From Vibrio campbellii CAIM 519 = NBRC 15631 = ATCC 25920 (GTDB taxonomy: Bacteria; Pseudomonadota; Gammaproteobacteria; Enterobacterales; Vibrionaceae), in NCBI RefSeq assembly GCF_002163755.1, contig NZ_CP015863.1, positions 1,798,001-1,862,000 on the forward strand: 64,000 bases of DNA. Reading direction: 5' to 3'. The position numbers and the translations under genes are program-made. Shown here one piece after another: positions 1-10,123 of this stretch. Within the stretch, counting starts at the first letter, position 1. The number at the start of each line of letters is the position of its first letter. The notes under the pieces were generated by a model. The model searched no databases and had not been told where the DNA came from. It saw only the letters and a program-made list of their open reading frames with translations.

Positions 1-200
1 TTTATCTAGGGAAGGAAAAGTCTCTTCTAAAGATAAGGGATTCTGAGTGCTTCATCAGTATTAGTCGCCCTTTCACGGCTTAAGATAAACAAGGGATTGT
101 TTCAATGTATGAGCTGAAAGTGAACAAATTCTATGACAATTGCTAGTTTATGGCTTCTGGTTTCTGGCTTATAAGAAGTGTCTTTAGAGAGATTAGAATG

Positions 201-227
201 AAAAAGCCGAGCTGTACTCGGCTTTTT
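201..227. terminator. Rho-independent terminator (symmetrical)
   Basis: A perfect stem (AAAAAGCCGAG / CTCGGCTTTTT) with a five-base loop. The A-run on one side and T-run on the other let it work in both directions. It lies 107 bases beyond the stop of the minus-strand GFA gene and probably ends that transcript as well as one arriving from the left. Confidence 0.8.
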
Positions 228-333
228 ATGATCAACTTACGCCACTTTGTACTTGCTGATAGACAATCAAAAATAAACCAGCAAATACCGCTACTGTCAG
301 TAAAATCTTTAACTAGAGAAACTTCATTGTTAC

Positions 334-732
334 CTACTTTTCAGGCGCGTACTGCGCAAAAACTTCTTGAGCTGTCATTTTCTTGCTATGTGGCTGCAGG
401 TCATAGTATGCGGGCTTCTCATCGGTGAATATTTCTAAGCTTAACTTAAAATCTGGCTCATTAAATAATCCCGCAGAAAGAATGTATTCATCCGTTGCCA
501 ATAAGTGGTAATAGATATTCGTACCGCATTCCCCACAAAAACCTCGTACAGCCCACTCCGAAGACTGATAACGCTTCGGTTCAGCACCATTGAATCTTAC
601 TCCAGATCCGCAATGCACCGCATGTAGAGGACCACTAGACCACTTTCGGCACATATCACAATGACAAAAACTCACTTCATTGTGCTGAGGTGCAGCCACT
701 TCAATAGCGCCGCATAAACAGGTTCCTTTCAT
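334..732 (-). CDS. GFA/CENP-V domain zinc protein
   Basis: A 132-residue protein of the glutathione-dependent formaldehyde-activating (GFA) family, a zinc-binding beta fold. Visible are the family cysteines: the C-x-C pair at 5/7, the C-H-C-x-x-C cluster at 23-28 and the C-x-x-C pair at 66/69, followed by the GTNIYYH stretch typical of these proteins. I chose the ATG at 732 because AGGAG sits eight bases upstream; a GTG at 741 abuts that site too closely. Family members include Gfa, but most short ones have no proven substrate, so the enzymatic role is open. It is monocistronic, with a terminator downstream. Confidence 0.85.
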   Translation of the reverse strand: MKGTCLCGAIEVAAPQHNEVSFCHCDMCRKWSSGPLHAVHCGSGVRFNGAEPKRYQSSEWAVRGFCGECGTNIYYHLLATDEYILSAGLFNEPDFKLSLEIFTDEKPAYYDLQPHSKKMTAQEVFAQYAPEK

Positions 733-933
733 CGCTGTCACTCCTAATTAAAGCTCCATTATTATGGCGTTTTAAGGCGCCCAATTGATGTGACCAATCT
801 AGTCTTTTATTAAATCCAGCCTTGGTTCCCTTTTTTATGAACTTTATGAACAAAACGTCGTTTATGCTCAATATTCTCTTTATCTACGCATTAGAGACAT
901 CACGTTAACACCTTATTAACCTTTGACTCATCA

Positions 934-958
934 CTAGCGAGTCACCCGACCTCGCTAG
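934..958 (+). promoter_or_regulatory. Hairpin in tctC leader
   Basis: A perfect 8-bp stem CTAGCGAG / CTCGCTAG with a nine-base loop, 60 bases before the tctC start. No T-run follows, so it is not a simple terminator. It may be an operator or a leader structure; the role is unknown. Confidence 0.45.
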
Positions 959-1017
959 GAGAACAAATAATAAGACTCTTCAAAACAAGTGAGTCACCAA
1001 CATAAGGAACGTGAAAC

Positions 1018-1992
1018 ATGTTAAAGGTACTCAAACCAACGCTCGCCGCATCCATCATTGCAGCCTCATTTTCTTTCCACGCTTTTGCTGCTGATGTTGA
1101 AAAACTCCACTTCCTAATCCCAGGTGGTGCTGGTGGCGGTTGGGATATGACGGCTCGTGGTACAGGTGATGTGCTGGTTAAATCCGACATCGTTGAAAAT
1201 GTCTCTTTCCAAAACCTCTCTGGTGGCGGTGGTGGTAAAGCCATTGCGCACCTCATCGAAACCGCTGAACGCCAACCTGACACGTTGATGGTCAACTCCA
1301 CCCCAATCGTTGTTCGTTCACTGACGGGTATCTTCCCGCAATCTTTCCGAGATCTCACGCCTGTAGCCGCAACGATTGCTGATTACGGCGCTATCGTGAC
1401 CTCCGCGGATTCGAAGTACAACACATGGGAAGATGTGGTCAAAGATTTCGAATCTAACCCACGTAAAGTCAAAATCGCAGGCGGTTCTGCTCGTGGCTCG
1501 ATGGATCACCTTGTCGTAGCAGCTGCATTTAAAGGCGAAGGTTTTGACGCACGTAAAGTTCGCTACATCGCGTACGATGCCGGCGGTAAAGCAATGGCAG
1601 CACTTCTATCTGGCGAAACACAATTGCTTTCAACCGGTCTTGGCGAAGTGCTAGAGATGTCGAAATCTGGTCAGGTAAAAGTACTGGCGATTACGGCACC
1701 AAAACGTCTGGACGCTGCGCCAAACATCCCTACCCTCAAAGAATATGGCAATGAGACTGTGTTCGCGAACTGGCGTGGTTTCTTTGCCGCTCCTGGCACA
1801 AGCCAAGCCAAGCTCGACGAATGGAACGCAGCTCTGACCAAAATGTACAAAACGGACGAATGGCAAGTTGTTCGTGACCGAAATGGTTGGATTGACAACT
1901 ACAAAGCGGATAAAGAGTTCTTCGCGTTCCTAGAAGAGCAAGAGCAGCAAATGGGCGATCTAATGCGCGAATTAGGTTTCCTTAAGAAGTAA
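1018..1992 (+). CDS. tctC: Tripartite tricarboxylate transporter, substrate-binding protein TctC
   Basis: A 324-residue periplasmic binding protein of the TctC/Bug family, which captures citrate or related carboxylates for the TctAB membrane complex. It has a clear Sec signal peptide (about residues 1-25, ending AFAA) and the family start of the mature chain, LHFLIPGGAGGGWD, whose glycine-rich loop binds the ligand carboxylates. Length is normal. AAGGA lies nine bases before the ATG. It heads a tctC-tctB-tctA operon, with a structured 218-base gap before tctB. The family is certain; the actual substrate cannot be read from sequence. Confidence 0.92.
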   Translation: MLKVLKPTLAASIIAASFSFHAFAADVEKLHFLIPGGAGGGWDMTARGTGDVLVKSDIVENVSFQNLSGGGGGKAIAHLIETAERQPDTLMVNSTPIVVRSLTGIFPQSFRDLTPVAATIADYGAIVTSADSKYNTWEDVVKDFESNPRKVKIAGGSARGSMDHLVVAAAFKGEGFDARKVRYIAYDAGGKAMAALLSGETQLLSTGLGEVLEMSKSGQVKVLAITAPKRLDAAPNIPTLKEYGNETVFANWRGFFAAPGTSQAKLDEWNAALTKMYKTDEWQVVRDRNGWIDNYKADKEFFAFLEEQEQQMGDLMRELGFLKK

Positions 1993-2011
1993 TAACTCCC
2001 ATCCGAGTTTA

Positions 2012-2189
2012 TGGGGTTAGCTATATACCTACCCCAGTTGTATTTGCACTCTAATTTCACCGTATATGGGCATTGTCGATGATCGACAAGTAAAAACTCC
2101 TTTGTTTATTGGTTCTAAGCACTTCGACTAGCAGCGAGACGCTTAATTGTTAATGACTTGACCCTTCCTCATTAACGCCCATATACGGT
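2012..2189 (+). promoter_or_regulatory. Structured tctC-tctB intercistronic region
   Basis: Three nested foldbacks lie between tctC and tctB. TGGGGT/ACCCCA pairs at 2012-2036. A 7-bp perfect hairpin TTGTCGA/TCGACAA lies at 2073-2089. A 13-bp perfect long-range inverted repeat, ACCGTATATGGGC (2059-2071) with GCCCATATACGGT (2177-2189), encloses about 105 bases. Such structures after a binding-protein gene often protect its mRNA so that more binding protein than permease is made; that role is inference here. Confidence 0.6.
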
Positions 2190-2216
2190 CTTTTCCTCTT
2201 GCTCTAGGAGTTGGAT

Positions 2217-2711
2217 ATGTCTCATTCAACCAATATTTTTACCAAAGAGAATTTACTGTGCCGCGATCGTGTCGGCGCGATGATCTTTTTGTTGTTTTGC
2301 CTATGCTATGGCTACCAAACTACGCAAATCCCTCTCTTTCCGGGGGATGAATACGAACCCTTCACGGCTCGCACCTTACCGACCATTCTGACCTACGTCG
2401 GGATTGGTTTAGCGCTTATGCTATTGGTCACTGGTCAGCCCGATAAACAAAGCGGCGCTGTAATGTCATTCAACTGGAAATTGCTTATCGCCTTTTTAGT
2501 TTTGATGGCGCTTTATGGTCTGGGTTTGACTTACATCGGCTTTGTATTAGCGACAGGATTCTTCCTGATTGCGGGCTTTTACCTTCTTGGCGAACGACGT
2601 AAGTCGGTGTTGTTTGGAGCCTCATTCCCGTTCGTTATCGCGTTTTACTTGTTGCTCACTCAAGGTCTGGATATCTACCTTGAGCCTGGTCTGATTTTCA
2701 CCATCTGGTAG
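2217..2711 (+). CDS. tctB: Tripartite tricarboxylate transporter, small membrane subunit TctB
   Basis: A 164-residue protein with four predicted membrane helices (around residues 20-35, 55-80, 90-125 and 130-155), as expected of TctB, the small permease subunit that works with TctA and TctC. I place the start at ATG 2217, six bases after TAGGAG; the in-frame TTG at 2211 touches that ribosome site and is unlikely. TctB sequences are poorly conserved, so the identification rests largely on topology and on position between tctC and tctA. Confidence 0.88.
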   Translation: MSHSTNIFTKENLLCRDRVGAMIFLLFCLCYGYQTTQIPLFPGDEYEPFTARTLPTILTYVGIGLALMLLVTGQPDKQSGAVMSFNWKLLIAFLVLMALYGLGLTYIGFVLATGFFLIAGFYLLGERRKSVLFGASFPFVIAFYLLLTQGLDIYLEPGLIFTIW

Positions 2712-2731
2712 TCAAAAGAAAGGACTGAATT

Positions 2732-4258
2732 ATGTTAGATGGAATTCTGCAAGGTTTATCCACCGCCGTGATGCCAATGAACATCATGATGGTGATTGTT
2801 GGCTGTTTTGTTGGTACGTTTATCGGCATGCTACCGGGGCTTGGCCCTATTTCTGCCATCGCTCTGATGATCCCTACAACCTATGGTTTGGATCCGTCGT
2901 CGGGTCTGATTCTGATGGCAGGTGTTTACTATGGTGCGGTATTTGGTGGTTCAACCTCTTCTATTCTTATCAACGCGCCGGGTTGTTCTTCAACCGTAGT
3001 CACTGCGTTTGATGGCTACCCAATGGCACAGAAAGGCCAAGCAGGTAAAGCACTAGCACTGGCGGCTTACTCTTCTTTCACTGGTGGTACGCTTTCAGCA
3101 ATCATGCTGCTTGTAGCGGCGCCAGCACTGGCTAACGTCTCGTTAAGCTTCCAATCTTCTGACTACTTTGCGCTAATGCTTCTTGGCTTATCCGCAGTAG
3201 CTGCGTTCGCTGGCAAAGGACAAGTGATCAAAGCATGGATGATGACCATTCTGGGCTTGATGTTATCTACCGTCGGTATTGATAAAGGCGTCGGTGTTGA
3301 ACGCTTCACCTTTGGCCTTACTGATTTGATGGATGGTTTCAGCTTCCTATTGTTGGCGATGGCGACCTTTGCGCTTGGTGAAACGTTGATGGGCATTTTG
3401 AAGCCTTCTGAGGATACGCGTGATGAAGAACAAGATAAGCTGAGCAACATTGGCTCGATGAAAGTCACCAGGGAAGAAATCAAAGAAGTAGCACCGGTTT
3501 CTATTCGCTCTTCAATCCTTGGCTTCTTTACTGGTGTGCTTCCGGGCGCAGGTGCAACCATCGCCGCCTTCTTAAGTTACGGCATGGAACGTAACCTAGC
3601 TCCAAAGGATAAAAAAGAACAGTTTGGTAAAGGCTGCATCCGAGGTTTGGTGGCTCCGGAGTCAGCGAACAACGCGGCATCAAGTGGTTCTTTCGTTCCT
3701 CTTTTAACCCTTGGTATTCCAGGCTCTGGTACAACCGCAATCATGCTAGGTGCGTTAATCGCATACGGTATTCAACCGGGCCCTCGCCTGTTTGTGGAAC
3801 ACCCAGATGTGTTCTGGTCGGTGATTATCTCCATGTACTTCGGCAATATTGTGTTGGTGATTCTTAACCTGCCGTTGATCCCATACATCTCAAAGCTACT
3901 GGCCGTGCCAAGAACCGTGTTGTTGCCAATGATTCTGTTCTTCTCCATTACGGGTGTGTATCTGGTTTCTTTCAACACCATGGACGTGTTTGTGATGTTA
4001 CTTGTGGCAATGGCTGCCATCGCACTACGGCTGGCAAACTTCCCTCTCGCACCGCTGTTACTTGGCTTTATCCTTGGTGGATTAATGGAAGAGAACCTAC
4101 GCCGAGCATTGATGATTTCCGACGGAGAACTGAGCTTCCTGTGGGAACGCCCAATCACACTGACATTCACAGTGCTTGCAGTATTGGTACTTGGCATTCC
4201 ACTGTTTGTAAAACTCTTTCAAAAGCTTAAAGCGCAACCAGTGAAAGTTGAGCAATAA
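2732..4258 (+). CDS. tctA: Tripartite tricarboxylate transporter, large permease TctA
   Basis: A 508-residue polytopic inner-membrane protein, about 12 helices, of full family length. It carries the TctA hallmark GMLPGLGPISAIAL near the N-terminus and its repeat in the second half (GVLPGAGATIAAFLSYG), as well as the PESANNAASSG segment. It forms the sodium- or proton-driven channel that moves the carboxylate delivered by TctC. AAAGGA precedes the ATG, 20 bases after tctB. A strong terminator at 4298 ends the operon. Confidence 0.94.
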   Translation: MLDGILQGLSTAVMPMNIMMVIVGCFVGTFIGMLPGLGPISAIALMIPTTYGLDPSSGLILMAGVYYGAVFGGSTSSILINAPGCSSTVVTAFDGYPMAQKGQAGKALALAAYSSFTGGTLSAIMLLVAAPALANVSLSFQSSDYFALMLLGLSAVAAFAGKGQVIKAWMMTILGLMLSTVGIDKGVGVERFTFGLTDLMDGFSFLLLAMATFALGETLMGILKPSEDTRDEEQDKLSNIGSMKVTREEIKEVAPVSIRSSILGFFTGVLPGAGATIAAFLSYGMERNLAPKDKKEQFGKGCIRGLVAPESANNAASSGSFVPLLTLGIPGSGTTAIMLGALIAYGIQPGPRLFVEHPDVFWSVIISMYFGNIVLVILNLPLIPYISKLLAVPRTVLLPMILFFSITGVYLVSFNTMDVFVMLLVAMAAIALRLANFPLAPLLLGFILGGLMEENLRRALMISDGELSFLWERPITLTFTVLAVLVLGIPLFVKLFQKLKAQPVKVEQ

Positions 4259-4297
4259 GCACATTCTATCTCTCCCTCAAAATAGACCTTTGAAACC

Positions 4298-4323
4298 AAG
4301 CCACCCTATGCGGTGGCTTTTTT
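4298..4323 (+). terminator. Terminator of the tct operon
   Basis: AAGCCACC / GGTGGCTT stem (8 bp), six-base loop, then a T-run; 40 bases after the tctA stop. Confidence 0.88.
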
Positions 4324-4413
4324 CTTGGACTAATCGCTACTTTATTTCTTTGGGTGAGTTGCGTAGTGTTAACCGTTCAGAAACAAAAACTATAAGAAAA
4401 AAAAGGACTTTTT

Positions 4414-5184
4414 ATGCTGCTGGAATTTGCTCTCTTGTTTGCTGCAGGCGTCGTGGGTGGAATCATGAACTCCGTCGCCGGTGGTGGTAGCTTCATAACC
4501 TTCCCTGCCTTGATGGCGGTTGGCGTGCCTCCCATCATGGCGAACGCGACGAATACTTATGCTTCTTGCGCAGGTTACATCAGTGGTGCAATCGGCTTTC
4601 GCGAAGAAATCATGAAGAACAAGCAAGAACTGGCTTTCACAATCTCTTTCAGTTTGATTGGTGGCGCTGTCGGTGCTTACCTTCTGCTGAATACGCCAGA
4701 ATCTGTTTTTCTTGAAGCGATTCCATGGCTACTGTTATTCGCAACCTTACTCTTTTTAACCGGCTCACGCATGACTGCGTTGATTAAGTCTCTGACCAAA
4801 GAGACCAAACACGCTGGCATTTTAGGCGTAATTGCTTTGAGCCTGCTTTTGGTTGGCGTCTCTGCTTACGGTGGTTTCTTTAACGCGGGACTAGGCGTGA
4901 TCGTGTTGAGTTATTTAGTGGTTGCAGGACACCAAGACATCAACTTAATGAACGGGCTTAAGCTGCTGGTTTCGACCTGTGTTTCCCTGATTGCCATCGT
5001 GATTTTTGTTGCTAACGGTTCAATCGATTGGACCAAAGGCAGCGTTGTTATGGTTGGTACTTTAGTCGGCGGCTACTTGGCAGCGCGTGTATCTCGCCAA
5101 TTGAATCCCAGCCACGTAAAAGGCTTTGTCGCCCTCTCCTCTATCGCGATTACCATTTACTTCTTTATTGATGTTTACGCTTAA
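4414..5184 (+). CDS. TSUP-family membrane transporter (TauE/SafE type)
   Basis: A 256-residue protein with about eight membrane helices, of the TSUP (DUF81, sulfite exporter TauE/SafE) family. The N-terminal GGIMNSVAGGGSF motif is diagnostic and a related glycine-rich segment (GGFFNAGLGV) recurs in the second half, reflecting the two-repeat fold. Family members export sulfite, sulfoacetate or other organic sulfur anions, or move carboxylates; the substrate is not visible. The gene has its own AAAGGA site and lies behind the tct terminator, so it is probably a separate unit despite co-orientation. Confidence 0.88.
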   Translation: MLLEFALLFAAGVVGGIMNSVAGGGSFITFPALMAVGVPPIMANATNTYASCAGYISGAIGFREEIMKNKQELAFTISFSLIGGAVGAYLLLNTPESVFLEAIPWLLLFATLLFLTGSRMTALIKSLTKETKHAGILGVIALSLLLVGVSAYGGFFNAGLGVIVLSYLVVAGHQDINLMNGLKLLVSTCVSLIAIVIFVANGSIDWTKGSVVMVGTLVGGYLAARVSRQLNPSHVKGFVALSSIAITIYFFIDVYA

Positions 5185-5292
5185 ACTGGGCTTTTAAGTG
5201 ATAGAATTCATCACGTAAGCATATCAAGTGTTTTACATTTGCATCACAACTATCTTATTATTGAGCATTTCAACAAAAAACGTTATTTCGCT

Positions 5293-5317
5293 TGCCGCCG
5301 GATTGCGGCATCTTTTT
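5293..5317 (+). terminator. Probable terminator after TSUP gene
   Basis: TGCCGC / GCGGCA stem, six-base loop, followed by TCTTTTT; located between the TSUP gene and the chemoreceptor. Confidence 0.6.
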
Positions 5318-5349
5318 GATACGTCACCATACAAGGATGCATAGGTACA

Positions 5350-7086
5350 ATGGCTCACCTTTCGTTTAAGAATAAACTGGTGTTGCTGATCGTCGCGATC
5401 ATCACCACAACCACCCTTATTTCTTACTTTAGCGTTAACCACTTCATTAGCTCTTATATTCACCAATCAGACACAAAGAACATCACTCACCTCATCGACA
5501 TTACTCGTAACAAACTCGAAGCCGAACTCAACAACAAAGCCGCTCAAGCCACCAATCTCAACTTCAGCATGATGGACATTGCCGAAACTAAAGAGACATC
5601 TGGTTTCACTAAGATCGTAAAAATTGTTAATGGCTATGCGTTTGATGATACCGGCAACATGAGTGAGGATGGCGCACAGTACTTTATTGAAGCAGCAGAG
5701 ACTCAAAATGAGAAGCTAACAATCAGCCCAATCTCACTAGAAGATAACATCCCTTACATTACCTTTTCGATTAAGCGTTTTGATGAGTCTGTTGACTTCT
5801 TTACTTACGATTTAAGCGCATTAGGTGTGCTAATTAACTCACTGGCAGCGGAAGGCAGTTATGCAGAACTAAGGGCAGATGGTCAAACCATTTACAGCAA
5901 TAACCAAGGCTCAAACCTCATCCCTGTGGAGCGGAACATAGCGTTTGGTGGAAATCAATGGCAATTAATTGGTTACATTGACCAAGACAGTATCCAAGCA
6001 AACACTGATACGTTGAACTGGATGATTACTCTGGCGCTATCTATTGCAGGCATCGCGATTGTCTTGGGTAGCGTGGTTCTGCTGCACTACACCTTCAAAC
6101 CACTTGAGCGTTTGAAGCATCTTGTAGGTGATCTATCTGATGGTAACGGCGATTTAACTCAACGTTTGAACATCGATACCAAAGATGAAATCGGTGCAAT
6201 TTCCAATTCTATCGACCAGTTCATTGCTCAATTGCAAAAAATGTTTGTCGAGGTATCTCATTCTTCAAGCCACATCGACCATGCCGTTGGCGAACTCGCA
6301 AACCAATCAAATAACAACAGTCGTACCCTAAAACAGCATACCATTGAAACCGAACAAGCGATCACGGCAATTGAAGAAATGAGTGCGACAGCAGAATCTA
6401 TTGCAAGCGGTGCCGATGATGCTGCCAAGCTGACCGATCGCACCAACCGTTATGCGGAAGAATCAAAGCGCACCGTGGGTAACGCTGTTCAGAGTGTTAG
6501 TGACATGGTCACGCAGGTTGCTTCCATGTCCAATACGATCAGCACAATGAACGAAGACACCAAACAAATTAGCTCAGTGCTACAAGTCATTGGAGATATT
6601 GCTGAGCAAACCAACCTATTGGCATTGAATGCGGCGATTGAAGCAGCACGTGCAGGTGAACAAGGACGAGGTTTTGCAGTCGTAGCGGATGAAGTGCGTG
6701 CCCTCGCCGCTCGTACACAGCAAAGCACCTCTCAAATCAATGAGATGTTAGCGAAATTGAAGGCGACGACTGATAATGTGGTCAACGAAATGGACTCAAC
6801 GCGTTCAAGTTGTCAACAAACCGCAGATCGAACGAATCAAGTAATGAACTCTTTAAACGTAGTGACAGATTCTGTGGTAGAGATTAACGACTTGAACACT
6901 TTGATGGCGACATCTGCTCAAGAGCAGCGTCAAGTGACTCAAGAAGTCAGCCGTAACATGAGCGCGATTCAAGAGATCATTCGTAAGCTCAACGATAACG
7001 CCTCGCAAACAACATCAGTCAGCGACGAACTAAAAGCAACCTCTACTGGTCTGGGGGATGTAGTTTCGCGGTTTAAAGTGCAATAG
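5350..7086 (+). CDS. Methyl-accepting chemotaxis protein
   Basis: A 578-residue transmembrane chemoreceptor. It has helix TM1 at about 9-29, a periplasmic sensing region to about 215, TM2 at about 222-247, a HAMP linker ([20 protein letters not shown]) and a cytoplasmic signalling domain. The invariant hairpin tip with [19 protein letters not shown] is intact, so it should bind CheA/CheW. The sensor part is the family A HAMP-MCP type common in Vibrio; no ligand can be assigned. It sits next to carboxylate transport genes, and its own terminator is shared with the convergent gene. Confidence 0.95.
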   Translation: MAHLSFKNKLVLLIVAIITTTTLISYFSVNHFISSYIHQSDTKNITHLIDITRNKLEAELNNKAAQATNLNFSMMDIAETKETSGFTKIVKIVNGYAFDDTGNMSEDGAQYFIEAAETQNEKLTISPISLEDNIPYITFSIKRFDESVDFFTYDLSALGVLINSLAAEGSYAELRADGQTIYSNNQGSNLIPVERNIAFGGNQWQLIGYIDQDSIQANTDTLNWMITLALSIAGIAIVLGSVVLLHYTFKPLERLKHLVGDLSDGNGDLTQRLNIDTKDEIGAISNSIDQFIAQLQKMFVEVSHSSSHIDHAVGELANQSNNNSRTLKQHTIETEQAITAIEEMSATAESIASGADDAAKLTDRTNRYAEESKRTVGNAVQSVSDMVTQVASMSNTISTMNEDTKQISSVLQVIGDIAEQTNLLALNAAIEAARAGEQGRGFAVVADEVRALAARTQQSTSQINEMLAKLKATTDNVVNEMDSTRSSCQQTADRTNQVMNSLNVVTDSVVEINDLNTLMATSAQEQRQVTQEVSRNMSAIQEIIRKLNDNASQTTSVSDELKATSTGLGDVVSRFKVQ

Positions 7087-7108
7087 CACTGACGAATGGC
7101 AAAAAAAA

Positions 7109-7139
7109 CGCCATCGTGATATACGATGGCGATTTTTAT
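7109..7139. terminator. Bidirectional terminator
   Basis: CGCCATCG / CGATGGCG stem with a seven-base loop, flanked by eight A on the left and a T-run on the right. It serves both the chemoreceptor and the convergent TAXI gene. Confidence 0.88.
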
Positions 7140-7158
7140 TGACGTAGCGACGGGTTGG

Positions 7159-8130
7159 TTACTTAATCAAGCCCACTTCTTTGTAGTACTTCTCAGCACC
7201 TGGGTGAAGCGGCGCAGATAGACCATCTTTCACCATTTCTTCTTTCTTCAAGTTTGCAAATGCTGGGTGTAGACGGCGGAAGTCGTCAAAGTTTTCGAAT
7301 ACCGCTTTCACGACGTTGTAAACCACTTCATCAGGCACTGCCGTTGAAGAAACAAACGTTGCACCCACACCAAAGGTTTGTACATCGTTTTCAGAACCGC
7401 GGTACATACCACCCGGTACATTTGCAATGCGGTAGAAGCTATTGTCTGCAACAAGTTTATCTACTTGCTTACCTGCAACAGTCACGATGTTGCTGTCACA
7501 CGATGTGGTTGCTTCTTTAATCGCACCACTTGGGTGACCCACTGTGTAGATCATCGCATCTATCTTGTTATCACATAACGCTTTAGACTGTTCGGATGCT
7601 TTCAGCTCAGACACCAATTTGAAGTCATCATTCGTCCAGCCGTACTCTTTCATTAGTACTTCCATCGTACCGCGTTGGCCAGAGCCAGGGTTACCGATGT
7701 TAACGCGTTTACCTTTCAAATCATCAAACGATTTAATGTTTGCATCTTTACGAGCCACAACGGTGAACGGTTCTGGGTGAACGGAGAACACAGCACGAAG
7801 CTCTTTGAATGGTCCTTTATCTTCGAACTTACTCGTACCGTTGTAAGCATGGTACTGCCAGTCTGACTGAGCGATACCAAGGTCTAGCTCACCTGCGCGA
7901 ATAGTATTGATGTTGTAGATAGAACCACCAGTACTTTCTACCGAACAACGAATGTTATGGTCAGCACGAGACTTATTTACCAAACGACAAATTGCACCAC
8001 CCGTTGGGTAATACACACCAGTTACACCGCCCGTACCAATGGTCACGAACGTATCTTTAGCAGAAACTGAAAAACTTGTACTTAGTGCAGCCAGAGAAGC
8101 CGCGACAGCAATTTGCTTGAGCTTTAACAT
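7159..8130 (-). CDS. TAXI-family TRAP transporter solute-binding protein
   Basis: A 323-residue secreted protein with a signal peptide of about 24 residues (cleavage after VSA). The mature start [26 protein letters not shown] is the hallmark of TAXI binding proteins, the receptor subunit of one class of TRAP transporter, whose members take up glutamate, glutamine or 2-oxoglutarate. No DctQM permease gene is nearby, so the partner must be encoded elsewhere or the protein serves as a chemoreceptor partner. AAGGA precedes the ATG. Confidence 0.92.
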   Translation of the reverse strand: MLKLKQIAVAASLAALSTSFSVSAKDTFVTIGTGGVTGVYYPTGGAICRLVNKSRADHNIRCSVESTGGSIYNINTIRAGELDLGIAQSDWQYHAYNGTSKFEDKGPFKELRAVFSVHPEPFTVVARKDANIKSFDDLKGKRVNIGNPGSGQRGTMEVLMKEYGWTNDDFKLVSELKASEQSKALCDNKIDAMIYTVGHPSGAIKEATTSCDSNIVTVAGKQVDKLVADNSFYRIANVPGGMYRGSENDVQTFGVGATFVSSTAVPDEVVYNVVKAVFENFDDFRRLHPAFANLKKEEMVKDGLSAPLHPGAEKYYKEVGLIK

Positions 8131-8290
8131 TGAACGTCCTTATTTTTCCTTTGTTTATGGCCAAATAAGTATAGCAACCGTTAACAAGTTGATAACGTCC
8201 GAGATCACATCCTGAGAAGAAGAGTCCGAGGCTAGAAGGCATTGATCAGTAAGAAATATGAATGCTCCTTTACCCCACCACAAAAAGTAA

Positions 8291-8311
8291 AGCCTCGAAG
8301 AGTTCGAGGCT
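8291..8311 (-). terminator. Terminator after aldehyde dehydrogenase gene
   Basis: AGCCTCGAA / TTCGAGGCT stem (9 bp) with a three-base loop; on the minus strand it is followed by a T-rich stretch. It lies 44 bases past the aldehyde dehydrogenase stop. Confidence 0.7.
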
Positions 8312-8354
8312 TTGTTCATCACTGCTTTTCTTGTTGCCTTAAAAGGCGATTTAT

Positions 8355-9875
8355 TTAGAAGAAGCCTAGCGGATTGACGTCGTAGCTAATGAGTAGGTTT
8401 TTCGTATTCTGGTAGTGATCGAGCATCATCTTATGGGTTTCACGGCCGATACCTGATTTCTTGTAACCACCAAACGCAGCGTGTGCTGGGTAAGCGTGAT
8501 AGCAGTTAATCCAAATGCGCCCTGCTTCGATGTTTCGCCCCATGCGATAAGCAAGGTTTTGGTCTCGCGTCCACACACCTGCACCCAAGCCATATTCGGT
8601 GTCATTGGCAATCGCTAGTGCTTCTGCTTCATCTTTAAAGGTGGTCACTGCGATGACCGGGCCAAAGATCTCTTCTTGGAATACGCGCATCTTGTTGTGA
8701 CCTTGTAACAAAGTCGGTTGAATGTAGTAGCCCTGCTCCAAGTCGTTTTCTTGTTTCGCTACATCGCCACCAAACACGACTTTCGCGCCTTCTTGACGAC
8801 CGATTTCTAGGTAACTCAGGATCTTATCGAACTGCTCTTGCGAGGCTTGAGCGCCAACCTGAGTATCGGTATCGAGTGGGTTACCCTGCTTGATTGTTTG
8901 CGCGCGCTCCGCAACTTTAGCGATAAACTTGTCGTAAACAGACTCATGCACTAACACACGTGATGGACAGGTGCACACTTCTCCTTGGTTGAAGAACGCA
9001 AGTAAAGTACCTTCAATACACTTATCTAAGTATTCGTCTTCATGATCAAATACATCTGGGAAGTAGATATTTGGAGACTTACCACCAAGCTCAACCGTCG
9101 ATGGGATAAGGCTCTCTGCTGCGCATTTTAGGATGTGGTTGCCCACTTCAGTTGACCCCGTAAACGCTAACTTAGCGATTCGGTTACTGGTCGCCAGTGC
9201 TTGCCCTGCTTCTGAGCCAAAGCCATTGACTACGTTCACCACGCCAGCAGGCAGAAGATCACCAATTTTTTCCATCAGAACGAGAATCGAAGTAGGCGTT
9301 TGCTCGGCAGGTTTTAGCACGACACAACAGCCCGCAGCCAATGCTGGAGCCAACTTCCAAGCCGCCATCAACATTGGGAAGTTCCAAGGGATGATCTGCC
9401 CAACTACCCCAATCGGCTCAGGGAAGTGATAACTTGCGGTATGCACATCTAACTCTGCCGCACTGCCTTCTTGAGCACGGATACAACCTGCGAAATAGCG
9501 GAAGTGGTCGACGACCAAAGGCAAGTCTGCGGCTAGCGTTTCACGAACGGGTTTGCCGTTTTCCCATGTTTCTGCCACAGCCAGCTCTTCAAGATGTTGT
9601 TCAATGCGATCTGCAATCTTGAGTAGAATGTTCGAGCGTTCAGTCACACTAGTTTTCGCCCATTGCGCTCTTACGCCATGTGCAGCATCAATTGCAAGAT
9701 TGATGTCTGCTTCTCCAGAACGAGCCACCTTACAATACGCTTGGCCATTGATTGGCGATGTATTGTCAAAGTATTCACCACCCGTTGGTTTTACCCATTC
9801 GCCACCGATGTAGTTGTCGTAATGCGATTTAAAATTAATGATGGCATTTTCACTACCTGGCTGTGCATAAATCAT
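8355..9875 (-). CDS. aldB: NAD(P)-dependent aldehyde dehydrogenase (AldB/ExaC type)
   Basis: A 506-residue class-3-fold aldehyde dehydrogenase that oxidises aldehydes such as acetaldehyde to the acid. Visible are the coenzyme loop FTGSTEVG, the general base in ELGGKSPN (about residue 267) and the nucleophile in [11 protein letters not shown] (about residue 300). The unusual C-T-C context is that of E. coli AldB and Pseudomonas ExaC. The length is normal and AAGGA precedes the ATG. It is divergent from a sigma-54 activator of the AcoR type, the classical arrangement for acetaldehyde or acetoin-induced dehydrogenases. The symbol is by similarity; the substrate is inferred. Confidence 0.9.
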   Translation of the reverse strand: MIYAQPGSENAIINFKSHYDNYIGGEWVKPTGGEYFDNTSPINGQAYCKVARSGEADINLAIDAAHGVRAQWAKTSVTERSNILLKIADRIEQHLEELAVAETWENGKPVRETLAADLPLVVDHFRYFAGCIRAQEGSAAELDVHTASYHFPEPIGVVGQIIPWNFPMLMAAWKLAPALAAGCCVVLKPAEQTPTSILVLMEKIGDLLPAGVVNVVNGFGSEAGQALATSNRIAKLAFTGSTEVGNHILKCAAESLIPSTVELGGKSPNIYFPDVFDHEDEYLDKCIEGTLLAFFNQGEVCTCPSRVLVHESVYDKFIAKVAERAQTIKQGNPLDTDTQVGAQASQEQFDKILSYLEIGRQEGAKVVFGGDVAKQENDLEQGYYIQPTLLQGHNKMRVFQEEIFGPVIAVTTFKDEAEALAIANDTEYGLGAGVWTRDQNLAYRMGRNIEAGRIWINCYHAYPAHAAFGGYKKSGIGRETHKMMLDHYQNTKNLLISYDVNPLGFF

Positions 9876-10056
9876 AACTCTTCCTTTTGTTCTCGTTCAG
9901 TTTTTTGTTTTAAACAACCGAGTGTTCAACTCAATTGTGTTGTTCACTTCATTACTCAAATCACATGCCAACAACGCGCGTCTTGTTGTTAATTAAATGT
10001 AAAACTATGATTACCAAGCGATAACAAACCAAGTGAGTGGCGTTTGGGCGGATGTA

Positions 10057-10120
10057 TGGTGTGAACACCAATGTTCAAGTGTTCCAAAATGGCACACCCT
10101 CACTGTGACAAAATGGTACA
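10057..10120 (+). promoter_or_regulatory. Repeats between aldB and its activator gene
   Basis: TGGTGT-GA-ACACCA, an inverted repeat with 6-bp perfect arms, lies at 10057-10070. Two direct copies of CAAAATGGyACA (10085-10096 and 10109-10120) are exactly 24 bases apart. They sit just before the activator start and are candidates for enhancer-like binding sites of the sigma-54 activator. I did not find a convincing TGGCAC-N5-TTGCA promoter for aldB by eye. Confidence 0.45.
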
Positions 10121-10123
10121 GTC

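Noticed and set aside
10040..10123. Sigma-54 promoter for aldB
   Set aside because: TGGCAC occurs at 10090 but on the wrong strand, and no TTGCA follows at the required spacing; no convincing match on the minus strand.
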